A stretch of DNA of 64,000 nt from Megaleporinus macrocephalus (Eukaryota > Chordata > Actinopteri > Characiformes > Anostomidae), in assembly GCA_021613375.1 (NCBI GenBank), contig CM038703.1, forward strand, positions 56,565,254 to 56,629,253. The letters run 5' to 3'. Every line of letters begins with the position of its first letter. The stretch's first letter is position 1. The notes under the pieces are model-generated. The model was not told the origin of the DNA, did not search any database, and saw only the letters and a program-made list of their open reading frames with translations. Position numbers and translations under genes: made by a program. Shown here piece after piece: positions 1 through 10,340 of this stretch.

Positions 1-485
1 CAACTTTCGTACTTTTCTGAAGACTCAATTGTGTTTTAACCTCTAATTCCATTCGAGAACATTAAATGACTTTCCTCACCTGTGATGTTAAAAAACAAAC
101 AAATCCACATCCATAGGTTAGCAAATATATTTTAATATACAACATAATATTTATATTCATTTCAGCACAATGACATAATGGCATCATTTCAGTTTAGTCG
201 AAATTGAATGTTCATAATTTATACCAAGTTCTAATTTTGTCATTGCAAAATAACTATCAAATATTCCCTTGAAAGAAAAGAAAATCTAAACTGGACTTGA
301 TCTGTAGAGGTTTTATATGACTATACTAGTTTGTTTAAACAGTATCACTGATCATATAGGTCCCATCAGTTAACCTGCACTGCCATAAGACAAAAAAAGA
401 CAAAACTAAACAGAACCCAAATTAGGCCTTAACTGAAACACTCTAAACTCAATACTGAGACTGCTCTGAATCCAACCTTTTGAAG
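1..485. other. Left edge of tandem unit A, non-coding
   Basis: AT-rich sequence without a recognisable gene. Positions 1-455 are repeated with small differences at 29855-30313, and positions 85-470 again at 45245-45640. This makes it the left end of a duplicated unit of about 15 kb. No regulatory or coding signal was recognised. Confidence 0.8.
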
Positions 486-759
486 CGTAAGAGTTAAAAC
501 AAGAGTAATGATAAAACATTTCAATTTAATGTGAATATATGTAAATCAGATCAAGGCTACCATCTACCATTGCTATGTCTCTACTCTGCACGGCCTGTTC
601 CTCCCCCACGCCTAGCTGGAAGTGGCTGACACACTGGTTCCCTGACTTTCCTGGTCTTTGCCCAGCACAATACATTGCTATCTTCTCTACCTTGTTGTTA
701 TTCAATAAACAAGCCTGCTAATTGATCTTACCTTTGTTCCTGGGTCCTGGGTTGTTACA
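486..759 (+). mobile_element. Short solo LTR (274 bp), copy A
   Basis: A 274-bp block ends in GGGTTGTTACA, a typical fish LTR end, with an AATAAACAA polyadenylation-like signal about 50 bp before the end. The copy at 47956-48229 is the same length and starts TGTAAGAG; here the start has decayed to CGTAAGAG. GAAG lies directly outside both ends (482-485 and 760-763), a candidate 4-bp target duplication. No internal retroviral sequence remains. Orientation is inferred from the poly(A)-like signal. An LTR origin is likely but rests only on ends and length. Confidence 0.5.
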
Positions 760-810
760 GAAGGCTTAATTTACAAGTTTATTCAAGTGAGCTATTAATT
801 ACTTTTTTAA

Positions 811-930
811 ATGCTTCACAGCATTAGGTATCAGGTGTATGACCAGGTTCCTCTCTGTTTGGAGTTTGTATGTTCTCCTGTGTGTGTTTCAGTTTGAAGA
901 CATACAGTCAGATGGAACAGAGACGCTAAA
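811..930 (+). repeat. Truncated DANA/mermaid-like SINE
   Basis: The stretch GCTTCACAGCATTAGG, then CTCTCTGTTTGGAGTTTG, TGTTCTCCTGTGTGTG and AAGACATACAGTCAG follows the order of conserved blocks in DANA/mermaid tRNA-derived SINEs of fish. The tRNA-like head is missing here but present in the copy at 48291-48440. Recognition is from memory of the family consensus. Confidence 0.55.
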
Positions 931-1405
931 TAGCCCTTCAGGTCTGTGTGATCAGTTTTTTTTTAATATAAATGAATAAACAAACTAGTAAACTAACAGT
1001 ATATGTATAGGTTTACTTTTAGTTTAATTGCAGTACGTAAGGATGTAAAATAGTTGAGAAAATTTTTATTTGTATGAACTAAAAAGTGTTCCAAGAAAAT
1101 TTGAAATAGTACATATACATGTTTACTACTAGTACATTGATATTAGTATACTTACTACAAACAGTATACGTGGAAAATATACTTAAACTTTACTTGAGTT
1201 TACCTGACCTAAGATAAGACTTACTGTTTGTAAGGGTAGTAGTTTGACATGGAGGCCAGAAGCACTGACACAGCAGCAGAGGCCAACTGAGCTCTGTATT
1301 GTCCAGTTATAGTGTAATCTATTTACCCAGCACATTTCTGATTCTGATTCTGAAACACTTTGTTCATGCATCTGTAAGAGAGTCAAGCCAGATTCACCAA
1401 ACTAC

Positions 1406-1568
1406 TAATTAGTCAGTGAACCACGAAGGAATATGTATCTGTGGCAAAGAGAATATATAAATACACACAAAATGATTGTCCCTGCCACAAGCCAGCTCTT
1501 CCTCTCTTACAACTACTATATCTCTGTATTGTTCACTCCTGTCCAGAGAGTTAACGATGCCTGACTAA
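1406..1568 (+). promoter_or_regulatory. OR promoter block and leader uORF (gene at 1619)
   Basis: TAATTAG at 1406-1412 is a homeodomain (Lhx2-type) core site of the kind common in vertebrate OR promoters. A TATA box (TATATAAA) lies at 1454-1461. The spacing and the intervening GTCAGTGAACCAC and GGAATATGTATCTG blocks recur before all five plus-strand ORs. A four-codon upstream ORF (Met-Pro-Asp-stop) lies at 1557-1568, 50 bp before the receptor start. The transcription start and any leader intron cannot be seen. Confidence 0.6.
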
Positions 1569-1618
1569 ATACATAAATCACACAACTAGCCTGATTTTAT
1601 AGATTTATGCTTTATTTC

Positions 1619-2560
1619 ATGGATTTTTCTACTAATGTTACATATTTATATTTGGAAGGTCATGTGGAGTTGGAGAAATATAGATATGTTTATTTTATAA
1701 TTGTTCTCACTGTTTATATAATGATAATTTTCTGTAATGTTGTTGTTATTTCTGTCATTTACATGAACAAATGTCTTCATGAGCCTATGTATATATTCAT
1801 TGCTGCTTTACTTTGTAATGCTCTTGTTGGAACAGCTGCCTTATATCCTAAATTATTGATTGATTTACTGTCTGAAACACAAGCTATTACTCATGAAGCC
1901 TGTCTGTTTCAGGCCTTTTGGATTTATACATATGCAATTTCTGAGTTTACTCTGTTATCAGCTATGGCGTATGACAGATATGTGTCTATATGTAAACCAT
2001 TACAATATCCAACTCTTATAAAAATGTCCACTGTTAGAAAACTTTTATTTTTCTGTTGGTTTGTACCTTCCTGTGAAATTGGTATACCAATAATACTCAC
2101 ATGCCGACTTCTACTGTGTAGATTTAGATTGAACAGAATTTACTGCAATAATTACTCAATTGTTAAATTAAGCTGTGAAGACACAACTGTTAACTATTTA
2201 TATGGACTTGTTGGTTTAATTCTTGCTGTGTTTCCACCAGCAATCTTCATAATCTACTCATATGTTAGAATACTTGATGTCTGTTTAAGGAATTCAAAAG
2301 AATTCAGAAGAAAAGCTCTACAGACCTGCTTCCCACACCTTGTTATTTTCATCAGTTTCTCTGTTATTTCCTGTTTTGATGTGATTAACACCAGATTAGA
2401 AGGAAATATGCCACATATTGTGTCCATGATAATGTCAGTTGAAAATCTGGTTTTTGCTCCTTTAATCAATCCTATTATTTATGGGCTGAAACTGCAGGAG
2501 ATACGGAATAGAATTAGGAGAATGATTTGGAGAAGAAAGACACACATCTTTGCAAATTGA
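1619..2560 (+). CDS. Odorant receptor, intact (unit A, first OR)
   Basis: A 313-residue class A GPCR expected at the cilia of olfactory sensory neurons, where it would couple odorant binding to a Golf-type G protein. It is uninterrupted and of normal OR length, with no introns. Visible features: N-glycosylation site NVT at 6-8; TM1 about 24-48; EPMYIFI at 55-61 before TM2; Cys95 for the TM3 disulfide; MAYDRYVSIC at 116-125; ECL2 cysteines 167 and 176; SY at the end of TM5; NPIIYGL at 284-290 in TM7. MDFSTN is chosen as start because MDYST/MDFST is conserved in all ORs here; an in-frame ATG four codons upstream (1607) is possible. The motifs resemble teleost delta-type ORs. Its duplicate is at 32028. 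Confidence 0.93.
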   Translation: MDFSTNVTYLYLEGHVELEKYRYVYFIIVLTVYIMIIFCNVVVISVIYMNKCLHEPMYIFIAALLCNALVGTAALYPKLLIDLLSETQAITHEACLFQAFWIYTYAISEFTLLSAMAYDRYVSICKPLQYPTLIKMSTVRKLLFFCWFVPSCEIGIPIILTCRLLLCRFRLNRIYCNNYSIVKLSCEDTTVNYLYGLVGLILAVFPPAIFIIYSYVRILDVCLRNSKEFRRKALQTCFPHLVIFISFSVISCFDVINTRLEGNMPHIVSMIMSVENLVFAPLINPIIYGLKLQEIRNRIRRMIWRRKTHIFAN

Positions 2561-3389
2561 AATTATTTCAATCTATAAGTTTTGATGACTTTCTGGCTTC
2601 TAAACACTATTTCTAATAGAAATGTTTAAGAGGAGTGTTACCTATGTTGTATGTATTTTGCTGTTCACAGCATTATAGCTTGTATTGACTTTAAAAAGTA
2701 TTGGATGGAAGATACTGTGCAGAAGTTCAGCAGTCAGCAATGAAAACACAGTCACACAAAATTTTAGAATCCCTGAGTTACTCAAGTACAGTTACTGTAT
2801 TCCATACTTATATGGTTATTGTTTCATTGTGGATCAGATAAATCTGGATAACCATGTAAATTAAATATGTAAACATAATAGCTATAAGTCATAATCTATA
2901 GTAAAAGTTCTTGTCTTTGAATATTGTGATTTCTAAGTGCTGTAGTCATGTTTATTTTTAAAATGATCAATGAACAAATAAAAAAATTACACATTTGTAT
3001 CTTGTGTTACAAAAATACATTTTAAATTGAAACAGAACTGGACAGGAATCAACTCTACACTTCAGTGGTCTTTTATTGCAACACAGATCTGCCGCCAATG
3101 TTGACAGCACTGCCTGGTGCTCTGGAGAGCACCCCAAATATGCTTTGCAGAACACATTGCTGCTGCCAAGGAAGCTCCTGCATTGCTGCCCCAGAGGCTG
3201 TCATGGGGCAGTCACCTACATTGACAATAGATTTGAAGTTAAAGGAAGTTTCTTGCCTTTCAACCCCGTTGTTGGTGATCCCATTTCCCAGTATAGCACA
3301 CTGGTCTTAAATTCTGTATACATATATTACTAAACAACATTTTCACAGAGAAATACTAAACAAGAAAATACTCAGTTAATTAAATTACA
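2561..3389. other. OR 3' flank with low-copy repeat
   Basis: Non-coding 3' flank of the receptor at 1619, about 98% alike to 32994-33795. The CTTCAGTGGTCTTTTATTG block near 3060 recurs downstream of other ORs (about 9118, 10590, 23158). The portion at about 3080-3320 is distantly similar to 16790-16950: both share a GAAG-T/A-TAAAGGAAGT block followed by a CTGTTGGGGGTGACC-like block. Short ORFs across it are not conserved. Confidence 0.5.
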
Positions 3390-3500
3390 TATAGTTGTTG
3401 TCTTATTCTCACAGAAACCTGTTTTTTAGACATCACACCAGATTCTGTAATCCAGATCCACTCTGTCCACTGTGGGGCCCAATGCAAACAAAGGTCACCA
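3390..3500 (+). mobile_element. LINE endonuclease relic
   Basis: Frame 3402 onward reads LILTETCFLDITPDSVIQ, matching the LTETW...D block of non-LTR retrotransposon apurinic endonucleases, with Trp replaced by Cys. The relic at 20363-20569 carries the same TETC change. The fragment is about 100 bp, has no start, and is duplicated at 33794-33905. Confidence 0.55.
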
Positions 3501-4590
3501 CATATATGTTTGTGTGAATTAAATACACAGACTGACAAAAACACTGTTTAGGTAATGTAGAACTGTTCATGGTAAAAATGTACAGTGTGTCCTTTTATTT
3601 AAGTGAGTTCAGCAAAGTTTTTATAATGGAGTTATGGGGGAAGGACCATGTCCAAATTCCTCCTCTCCACTATTACATTCCCTACATAAACCACTCCTCT
3701 GCCCTCACCTCCTTACAGCATTTACACCGACATATCTTTACCCTTGTTCTGCTGCATTTACTTCTCCACGCTCTCTGCTGCCATAGACTTTGAATTCTTC
3801 CCGGACAGCCTGCACATCCTTTCCAGTGCTCCTCAATATCTTGAGGCATGTTGACTCGAATGACAAGTGGCCCATGGGCTTTCCCATCTTTGGGTTTAGC
3901 GCGTAGGGTGTGATGGGCCTAATCTGCATATACATTCACAGAATTTAGCAGACGCTCTTATCTAGAGTGACTTACATAAGTGCTTTGTGTTTAGTCAGAG
4001 TACGTATTGCTAACTAGTTCAAACAAGTTTAAGTCCAAACTACTCTTGGAATTAAACACTGCAACAAAAAGTGCCAGTCAGATACAGTATAAGTGCAGTA
4101 CCCAGCCTATGGAGATGAGAATAAATACACGACTACTGTTGTATGGCTGATAAGGGACGCTAGAGAAATGGTGTTATTGTCGCCACCTGGTGGATCTGGG
4201 ATGTACTGTGAGCAGTACTGGTTTATTGAGTCAACACGCTTTATTTATTTATTTTAATTTCTCTGCACTACATAAATAGCTTGGGCCATTTAAGAGTTAT
4301 CCACGGCCTAGAGCAAAAGTTATTATTAATGCTGCAGGTTTGACGGGGAGCGGGTTTGTTTGGCGTGCGGTGTCATCGCAGGAGCTGAGTTGGGTGTCAC
4401 ATAACCAAATAAGAAGTGAATCGCTTCAGGAGTCATAAGCAGGTTTCCAGCCTTGCTCAGTTGTTTGGCCATCCAGTGAGCTATGAGGCACATGGTGGTT
4501 TGATGCCACTGAGTAACTGTCTTCGCCGTCAAGGCCTATGTAGTAATTGACCACAGTTCAGCTCAGACTTAGAATTCTATCAGCAATGTA
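3501..4590. other. Non-coding interval with unassigned repeats
   Basis: Includes a CAGACGCTCTTAT...GTGACTTACATAAGTG block at about 3950-3985, a motif widespread in teleost interspersed repeats. A 68-codon minus-strand frame at 4326-4532 (residues include TVTQWHQTTMCLIAHWMAKQ) is also present, with a frame change, in unit B. It could be a retroelement gag remnant but I cannot assign it. Confidence 0.35.
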
Positions 4591-4599
4591 TAGCCACCC

Positions 4600-4990
4600 G
4601 CACCCTGTTTGGTGTTAGATTATTTTGTATACTTGACCACAAGACTGATATTACTCTCCCAGAGAGGTAGCTTTGTTTATTGTGGTTGATTTATATAGGT
4701 GTTGTGCTGAATTTATTTATTTGTTTGCTTTGTGGTTAGTGCTACAGACAGTGCCCTTGCTCATGTGGGACTTTGTCTACAAACTTTGTCTACAAAATTT
4801 TTGGTTAGTAGTAATTGTTGAATACAACATTTAGCAAGACTCATGGGAATGTTCTTTTATCTCATGCCATGTTGATTGAATCGAATATATTTTGTTAAAT
4901 ACTGGGATTGTGTAGTCTCTTTATACTATATGCCTGCACTGCTTTTCAAAGCGCCTCACATTTGGCGTAGCCAGCAGTATTTGTGACTCG
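4600..4990 (+). mobile_element. Probable LTR end with primer-binding-like sequence
   Basis: A segment ending GCGCCTCACA is followed directly by TTTGGCGTAGCCAGCAG, which resembles the start of the internal region (primer-binding zone) of fish Ty3/gypsy elements. It may be the 5' LTR of the pol relic that follows, or a separate insertion. The left boundary is a guess. Unit B has the same block at about 35000-35375. Confidence 0.35.
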
Positions 4991-5059
4991 ATTAAGGCAA
5001 TTTAACAGATGTGTGGTCAATTATATATGGTGGCTCAGTGTTTAGATTAGTAAGTAGAA

Positions 5060-7280
5060 GTGTTGGGGAAAGAAGAAAAAAAACGACAACAACAGCCTAC
5101 AGGTGCTGCAAACAGACCCTTCTCCTGTGGTCCCTCAATCACCTCTAGCACCCCACAGTGGTGAAGAATGTCGGCATGATGACTGCCTGAGGGACGCCAA
5201 CAAAAAAGAAAAAAGGGAGGGAGTAAGTTTGCGAGCCCATGCCAACAGAGCCTGACTGCAGCCCATTAAGGCCTGGCACGCTGAATGCAGAATGCATGGA
5301 GGAACCCAGGCCAAGGGCACCAACCACCTACTCCAAGTCAACGGGTATGGATAGGAGAAAAGGAACGCCAGTGGCCTCTCACAGTGGGCCTCATCCTCAT
5401 TTTCCTCATGCCACTCTTTGTGGGGTGGGAGTTCCCCATATTCAGCCAGGGTCCCTGCCAGGACTAGGCACAACAATGGAGCCACAACCATGGGACCGAC
5501 CAGGAGAGTCGCCCTGTTTGCTTGCCCGTGGGAGGATGGCGGGCAAGCAAGTGGTGAAGGTGAGAACTATGGTGCCAATAATCCTGTCTCCTGGGAGGGC
5601 CTGGGAGAATGTGATGTTTTCCTTGATGAAAAACAATCTCCTTTACCACGTGCAACATCTTCTGGAAAGTTCCCTGGAATCATTCATTCTCCCCAGGTCC
5701 TGCCTCGATGCAGTCATACACCTGGCTCACCACCACCCACTGGGGGGGCACCAGGCTCAAGAAAGCACTCTGGCCCACATCTTGCCGCAAATCTACTGGC
5801 ACTACACCCACACCGAGGTAAAAAACCTCTGCTGATGTTGCCCAGAGTGTCAGCTCACCTCTCCAAGGAAGCCATCACCAGCACCTCTCATCCCACTCCC
5901 CATCCTTGATGTCCCCTTCGAGCAGATCGGGACGGACATTGCTGGGCTACTGCTAAAGTACGGCCGTGGCCACGAATACATCCTCGTGGTGGTGGATTAC
6001 ACCACATGCTACCCGGAGGAGGTTCCAGTCAAAAACGCCACCTCCAAGGCGATCACCCAGGAGTTGTGCCTGCTCTGCAACCACATGGGGATCCCTAAGG
6101 ACATCTTCACTGATCAGGGCACCCCCTTTGTCTCCCAGCTTTTGGGGGACCACTGCAAATGCCTACGCCTAAAGCACCTCCTCACCTTGGTCTATCACTC
6201 ACACACCGACTACCTGGTGGAATGCTTCAACGAAACCCTGAAGTGCATTCTCAAGAAGGTGGTTGCTCAAGACGGGTGGAAGGGGACCTGCTGATTCCCT
6301 ACATCCTCTTCACCATTCGGGAAGTTCACCAGGCCTCAACAGGGTTTTCACCCCTTGAGTTGCTTTACTTTCACTGGCCTCTAGGACTTTTCGGACCCTC
6401 CACATACCACTGCATTACTGAGTGTCCTGGTATTGATCCCCACAAACACCTGTAAGTTCCTGGCAACGTGGCAGGGCCCCTACTCTGTGCGAGAAAAGTG
6501 GGGCCAGTAAACTACCGCCTCAACCCAACAGGCAGGAGAAAGTCTCAGCAGGTGTACCACATCAACTGAGAAGAAAAAGGTGGATCGAGGCCCCCGTCCA
6601 GAGTGGAGATTTAATGGGGCCAAGAACTCACACCTGCACAAGGCCATAAACTTAGAGAGTTGCTGAAACAGTTCAGGGATGTATTCTCCGCCACACCTGG
6701 ATGGACTCATGTCATCCAACACAATATTCGAACTCCCAACAGCCTACGGTCCAGCCCCATTGTCATGGTCCCCACATAGTTTGTGAAGGTTCTCCAATAA
6801 CTTCAGGAAACTAAATGATATCTCTCAGTTCGACTCATACCCTCTTCCCCGAGTGGATGACCCAACTGAACGTCTAAGTAAGGCCTGCTTCATTTCTAAA
6901 TTGGACCTCACCAGGAGGCCCATCCCAAGATGGCTTTTTCCACCCCTGCAACCCACTGGCATTACCAGGTTCTTCTGATCAGCCTGCATGGGGCCCTGGC
7001 CACATTCTAGCATCTCATGGTATGGTCCTGAGGCTCCTTCAGGCCTTTGTGGTGGCCTACATGACAATGTTGTCAACTCGGAAACGTGGTTGGAGCACAT
7101 CAGACCCCCCCAAAAACGTGTCAGGGTACCACAAGAAAGGCCTGCAAGCCTAGAGCCATTTGCAGCCCTTAGTTTTTTTCTGATCTCTCCTACATTGTGT
7201 TCTGAGAATGTAATAAAAAAAGCTTCTGTGTGACTCTTCACCTGTGGGCCCTCGCTCACTTCTAGTGCCTCAAATTGGTT
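5060..7280 (+). mobile_element. Degenerate Ty3/gypsy element, Gmr1-like domain order (unit A)
   Basis: A GC-rich island of broken pol sequence. In order: an integrase zinc domain (LAHHHPLGGH near 5730, CCPECQ near 5840); the integrase core, with acidic residues kept at GTDIAG, DQGTPF and VECFNETLK (about 5930-6240); the integrase tail (ASTGFSPLELLY, about 6340); then RT sequence (FRDVFSATPGWT near 6670, SSPIVMVP near 6760, YPLPRVDD near 6840). Integrase therefore precedes RT, the reverse of ordinary Ty3/gypsy and as in Gmr1-type elements. Stops and frameshifts are frequent and no YxDD box was found. CTGCAAACAGACCCTTCTCC near 5108 resembles CTGCGAACAGACTCTTCACC in copy B, so LTR remnants probably flank the element. 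It is dead. Confidence 0.75.
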
Positions 7281-7480
7281 ACTTCTGCCTCACTCACATC
7301 AATCAACATACTCTAAAACTGGATTATTGAGTGAAGACACCTAAGAGGCCTAGAGGTCACTATTGTTTGCATATTTTGGATAAAAGACTTACATATTGAT
7401 AAATAAGCTGTAAAACATCTCTGAATCTGTGGAAACACCTTGTTCATGCACCTGTGAGGGAGGCAGACCAGATTTAGCAA
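7281..7480. other. OR upstream flank
   Basis: Between the gypsy relic and the promoter of the OR at 7692. No gene is seen. From about 7430 (AACACCTTGTTCATGCACCTGTGAG) it aligns with the upstream regions of the other plus-strand ORs. Confidence 0.6.
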
Positions 7481-7485
7481 TCTAT

Positions 7486-7643
7486 TCATTAGTCAGTGAA
7501 CCACTAAGGAATATGTATCTGCTGAGAAGAGAATATAAAAATACACACACAAGTTATTTTTCCTGCCACAATCCAGCTCTTCCTCTCTTACAGTATCTCT
7601 GTACTGTTCACTCTTATGCATGGAGTTAACAATGCCTGACTAA
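7486..7643 (+). promoter_or_regulatory. OR promoter block and leader uORF (gene at 7692)
   Basis: TCATTAG at 7486-7492 replaces TAATTAG. The TATA box (TATAAAAA) is at 7534-7541. The Met-Pro-Asp-stop upstream ORF is at 7632-7643. Arrangement and spacing match the OR at 1619. Confidence 0.58.
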
Positions 7644-7691
7644 ATACATAAAACACTTGTGTCAACACAACTAACCTGATTTTATAGATTT

Positions 7692-8632
7692 ATGGATTAT
7701 TCTACTAATGTTACATATTTATATTTGGAAGGTCATCTGGAGTTGGAGAAATATAGATATGTTTATTTTGTAATTACTCTCTTTGCTTATATACTGATTA
7801 TTTTCTGTAATGTTGTTGTCATTTCTGTCATTTACAATAACAAATGTCTCCATGAGCCCATGTACATATTCGTTGCTGCTTTACTTTTCAATTCTCTCTT
7901 TGAAACAGCCGCCTTTTATCCTAAAGTACTGATTGATTTTCTGTCTGAAACACCAGCTATCTCTCATGGAGCCTGTCTGTTTCAGGCCTTTTGGATTTAT
8001 GCATATGGAATGTCTGAGTTTACTATATTATCAGCTATGGCGTATGACAGATATGTGTCTATATGTAAACCATTACAATATCCAACTCTTATAAAAATCT
8101 CCACTGTTAAAAAACTCTTATTCTTCTGTTGGGTTGTACCTTCCTGTGAAATTGGTATAGCAATAATTCTAACCTGCAAACTTCAGCTGTGTAGATTTAA
8201 ATTAAACAAAATTTACTGCAATAATTACTCAATTGTTAAATTAGCCTGTGGAGACGTAACTGTTAACTATTTTTATGGATTGTTTGCTTTAATTATTGCT
8301 GTATTACCACCTGTGATCTTCATAATCTACTCGTATGTTAGAATACTTTACGTCTGTTTAAGGAATTCTAAAGAATTCAGAAGAAAAGCTCTACAGACCT
8401 GCTTCCCACACCTTGTTATTTTCATCAGTTACTCTATCTTTGCTGTTTTGATGTGATTAACAGCAGATTAGAAGGAAATATGCCTCATATTGTGTCCATA
8501 ATAATGTCAATTCAAAATCTGGTTTTTGCTCCTTTAATCAATCCTATTATGTATGGACTGAAACTGCAGGAGATACGGAATAGAATTAGAAGAATGATTT
8601 GGAGAAGAAAGACACATATCTTTGCAAACTGA
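7692..8632 (+). pseudogene. Odorant receptor with one frameshift (unit A, second OR)
   Basis: Open from MDYSTN through the middle of TM6, then broken: TCTATC-TTTGC at about 8435 has lost one C compared with the unit B copy, putting a TGA in frame at 8454. Past the break the original frame continues through NPIMYGL to a stop at 8630-8632, so the whole receptor (about 313 residues) is otherwise present. EPMYIF, MAYDRYVSIC, CEIGIAIIL and ECL2 cysteines are intact. The copy at 38090 is normal at this position. This is either a very recent pseudogene or an intact gene carrying a sequencing error; a truncated product of 254 residues would not be a working receptor. Confidence 0.85.
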
Positions 8633-9222
8633 AATTATTTCTTTTTGTGTATGTTATGTCGACTTTCTGGCTTCCAAACACTATTTCTAATAAAAATGTT
8701 TAAGATGAGTGTTACCTATGTTGTATGTATTTGTTTGGTCACTGCATAATAGCTTGTTTTGTCTTAAATAAGTGTAGAAGTCCAGTAGCTCAGCAATGAA
8801 AACACACCACCACAGTGCAGTTATTGTATTCTGTGTTTATGTGTTACAATTTGAGAGTGGATCAGATAAAATATGCAATCAGATAAAATATACATCTGGA
8901 CATCCATGTACATGAAAAATGTAAACATAAGATGATGGCCTAATTTGTTTATAAATTATGGTAAGAATTCTACCTTTCAGTCTCTTTTTTACATGCTGTA
9001 GTCATGTTTATTTTCAAAATGATCAATAAACAAACACAAAAACACAAACATTTTTATTTTGTGTCACAAAATTTAATCTCAATCAAACAAACACAGAACT
9101 TGGCGGAATATGCTCTACACTTCAGACTCCTTTTATTGTAATAATCAATGTTAAATCAATAATACCCTGTAGTAGCAAACCACATTTACAATTACAAAGT
9201 GTTTCCAACTGATGTGGTATAA
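8633..9222. other. OR 3' flank
   Basis: Non-coding 3' flank. AATAAA at 8689-8694 (CTAATAAAAATG) is a plausible polyadenylation signal about 55 bp after the stop. The block AATGTAAACATAAGATGATGG (8928) is similar to 10372 and 22937, so several OR 3' flanks survive in this cluster. Confidence 0.5.
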
Positions 9223-9570
9223 CACGGTGCAGGACCCCTTTCCCACTAGGAGTATATAAAACACAGGCAACGAACAATTCTTGCCTTCTACCTCAATATC
9301 GAAAGATGACAAGAACCAAATCAACCTTCTCCGGTGTTATTGATGTTAAACAGTAAATGTGATTTGTACAAGGAATAAACTCCAACCCTCAACACAAACA
9401 ATACAAACAGCCATCAAACCATAACATAGGCAATACACACAAAATTAGAAATAGGCTTAAAAGAGTCCATGTAGGCCTGGGGCCTAACTCAAATATCCTA
9501 TAAATATGGAAAAAGAGAAGGCTAACCAATCTTTCCAAGGGTTCTGGAACCTGAAGGACTTCTTCTGTGG
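9223..9570 (-). mobile_element. Solo-LTR-like block related to the gypsy LTR at 15890
   Basis: Similar over about 280 bp to 15890-16160: shared CCTTTCCCACTAGGAGTATATAAAAC, CAGTAAATGTGATTTGTACAA, CAACACA-ACAATACAAAC and GAAATGGGCTT-like blocks. At 15890 this block lies beside minus-strand gypsy pol, so the lone copy here is probably a solo LTR in the same orientation. The ends were not resolved. Confidence 0.45.
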
Positions 9571-9650
9571 TTGTTTTTTGGCATCTTGCAATCTAAGTGC
9601 ATTACCGCCATCTACTGGACTGCTAAACTCAATACGTTTTTCAATGTAAT

Positions 9651-10280
9651 TGAGTTCTTCATTACCCTCTTAACATGTTCTGAGTTCTTCATTACCCTCT
9701 TAACATGTTCGGAGTTCTTAATTACCCTCTTAACATGTTCCAAATTTCTCATTACCCTCTTAACATGTTCTGAGTTCTTCATTACCCTCTTAACATGTTC
9801 CGAGTTCCTCATTACCCTCTTAACATGTTCTGAGTTCTTCATTACCCTCTTAACATGTTCCAAATTTCTCATTACCCTCTTAACATGTTCTGAGTTCCTC
9901 ATTACCCTCTTAACATGTTCCGAGTTCCTCATTACCCTCTTAACATGTTCTGAGTTCTTCATTACCCTCTTAACATGTTCCAAATTTCTCATTACCCTCT
10001 TAACATGTTCTGAGTTCTTCATTACCCTCTTAACATGTTCCGAGTTCTTCATTACCCTCTTAACGTGTTCTGAGTTCTTCATTACCCTCTTAACGTGTTC
10101 TGAGTTCTTCATTACCCTCTTAACATGTTCTGAGTTCTTCATTACCCTCTTAAAATGTTCGGAGTTCTTCATTACCCTCTTAACATGTTCTGAGTCCTTC
10201 ATTACCCTCTTAACATGTTCTGAGCCCTTCATTACCCTCTTAACATGTTCTGAGTTCTTCATTACCCTTTTAACATGTTG
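9651..10280. repeat. 30-bp minisatellite, 21 copies (unit A)
   Basis: Tandem 30-mers of the type CATTACCCTCTTAACATGTT plus a ten-base linker (CTGAGTTCTT variants: CGAGTTCCT, CAAATTTCT). The length is exactly 630 bp. Because the period is divisible by three, long reading frames run through it on both strands; these are by-products. The unit B array has 13 copies. The right end fuses into the tail of a SINE (GGCTCCAGCCCCCACGTGAC). Confidence 0.95.
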
Positions 10281-10340
10281 GCTCCAGCCCCCACGTGACC
10301 CAGACTAACAGGATTATGCAGCAGTTAATAGATGGATGAT
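10281..10340 (+). repeat. SINE tail fragment
   Basis: GGCTCCAGCCCCCACGTGAC through a GGATGATG end matches the tail seen more fully at 22775-22906. Here its 5' part has been replaced by the 30-bp minisatellite. Confidence 0.5.

Noticed and set aside
1470..1490. Olf/EBF site at TTGTCCCTGCCACAAG near the OR start
   Set aside because: Only half of the EBF palindrome matches, and it lies at the likely transcription start, downstream of the TATA box.
2254..2469. Minus-strand frames inside OR genes
   Set aside because: Shadows of the receptor coding sequence; similar ones recur in every OR copy.
9651..10280. CRISPR-like array
   Set aside because: Repeats are contiguous without unique spacers, and the genome is vertebrate.
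9571..10308. Leucine/threonine-rich repeat protein resembling a membrane protein
   Set aside because: 30-bp minisatellite translation; the frame has no support outside the array, and the array length differs between copies.
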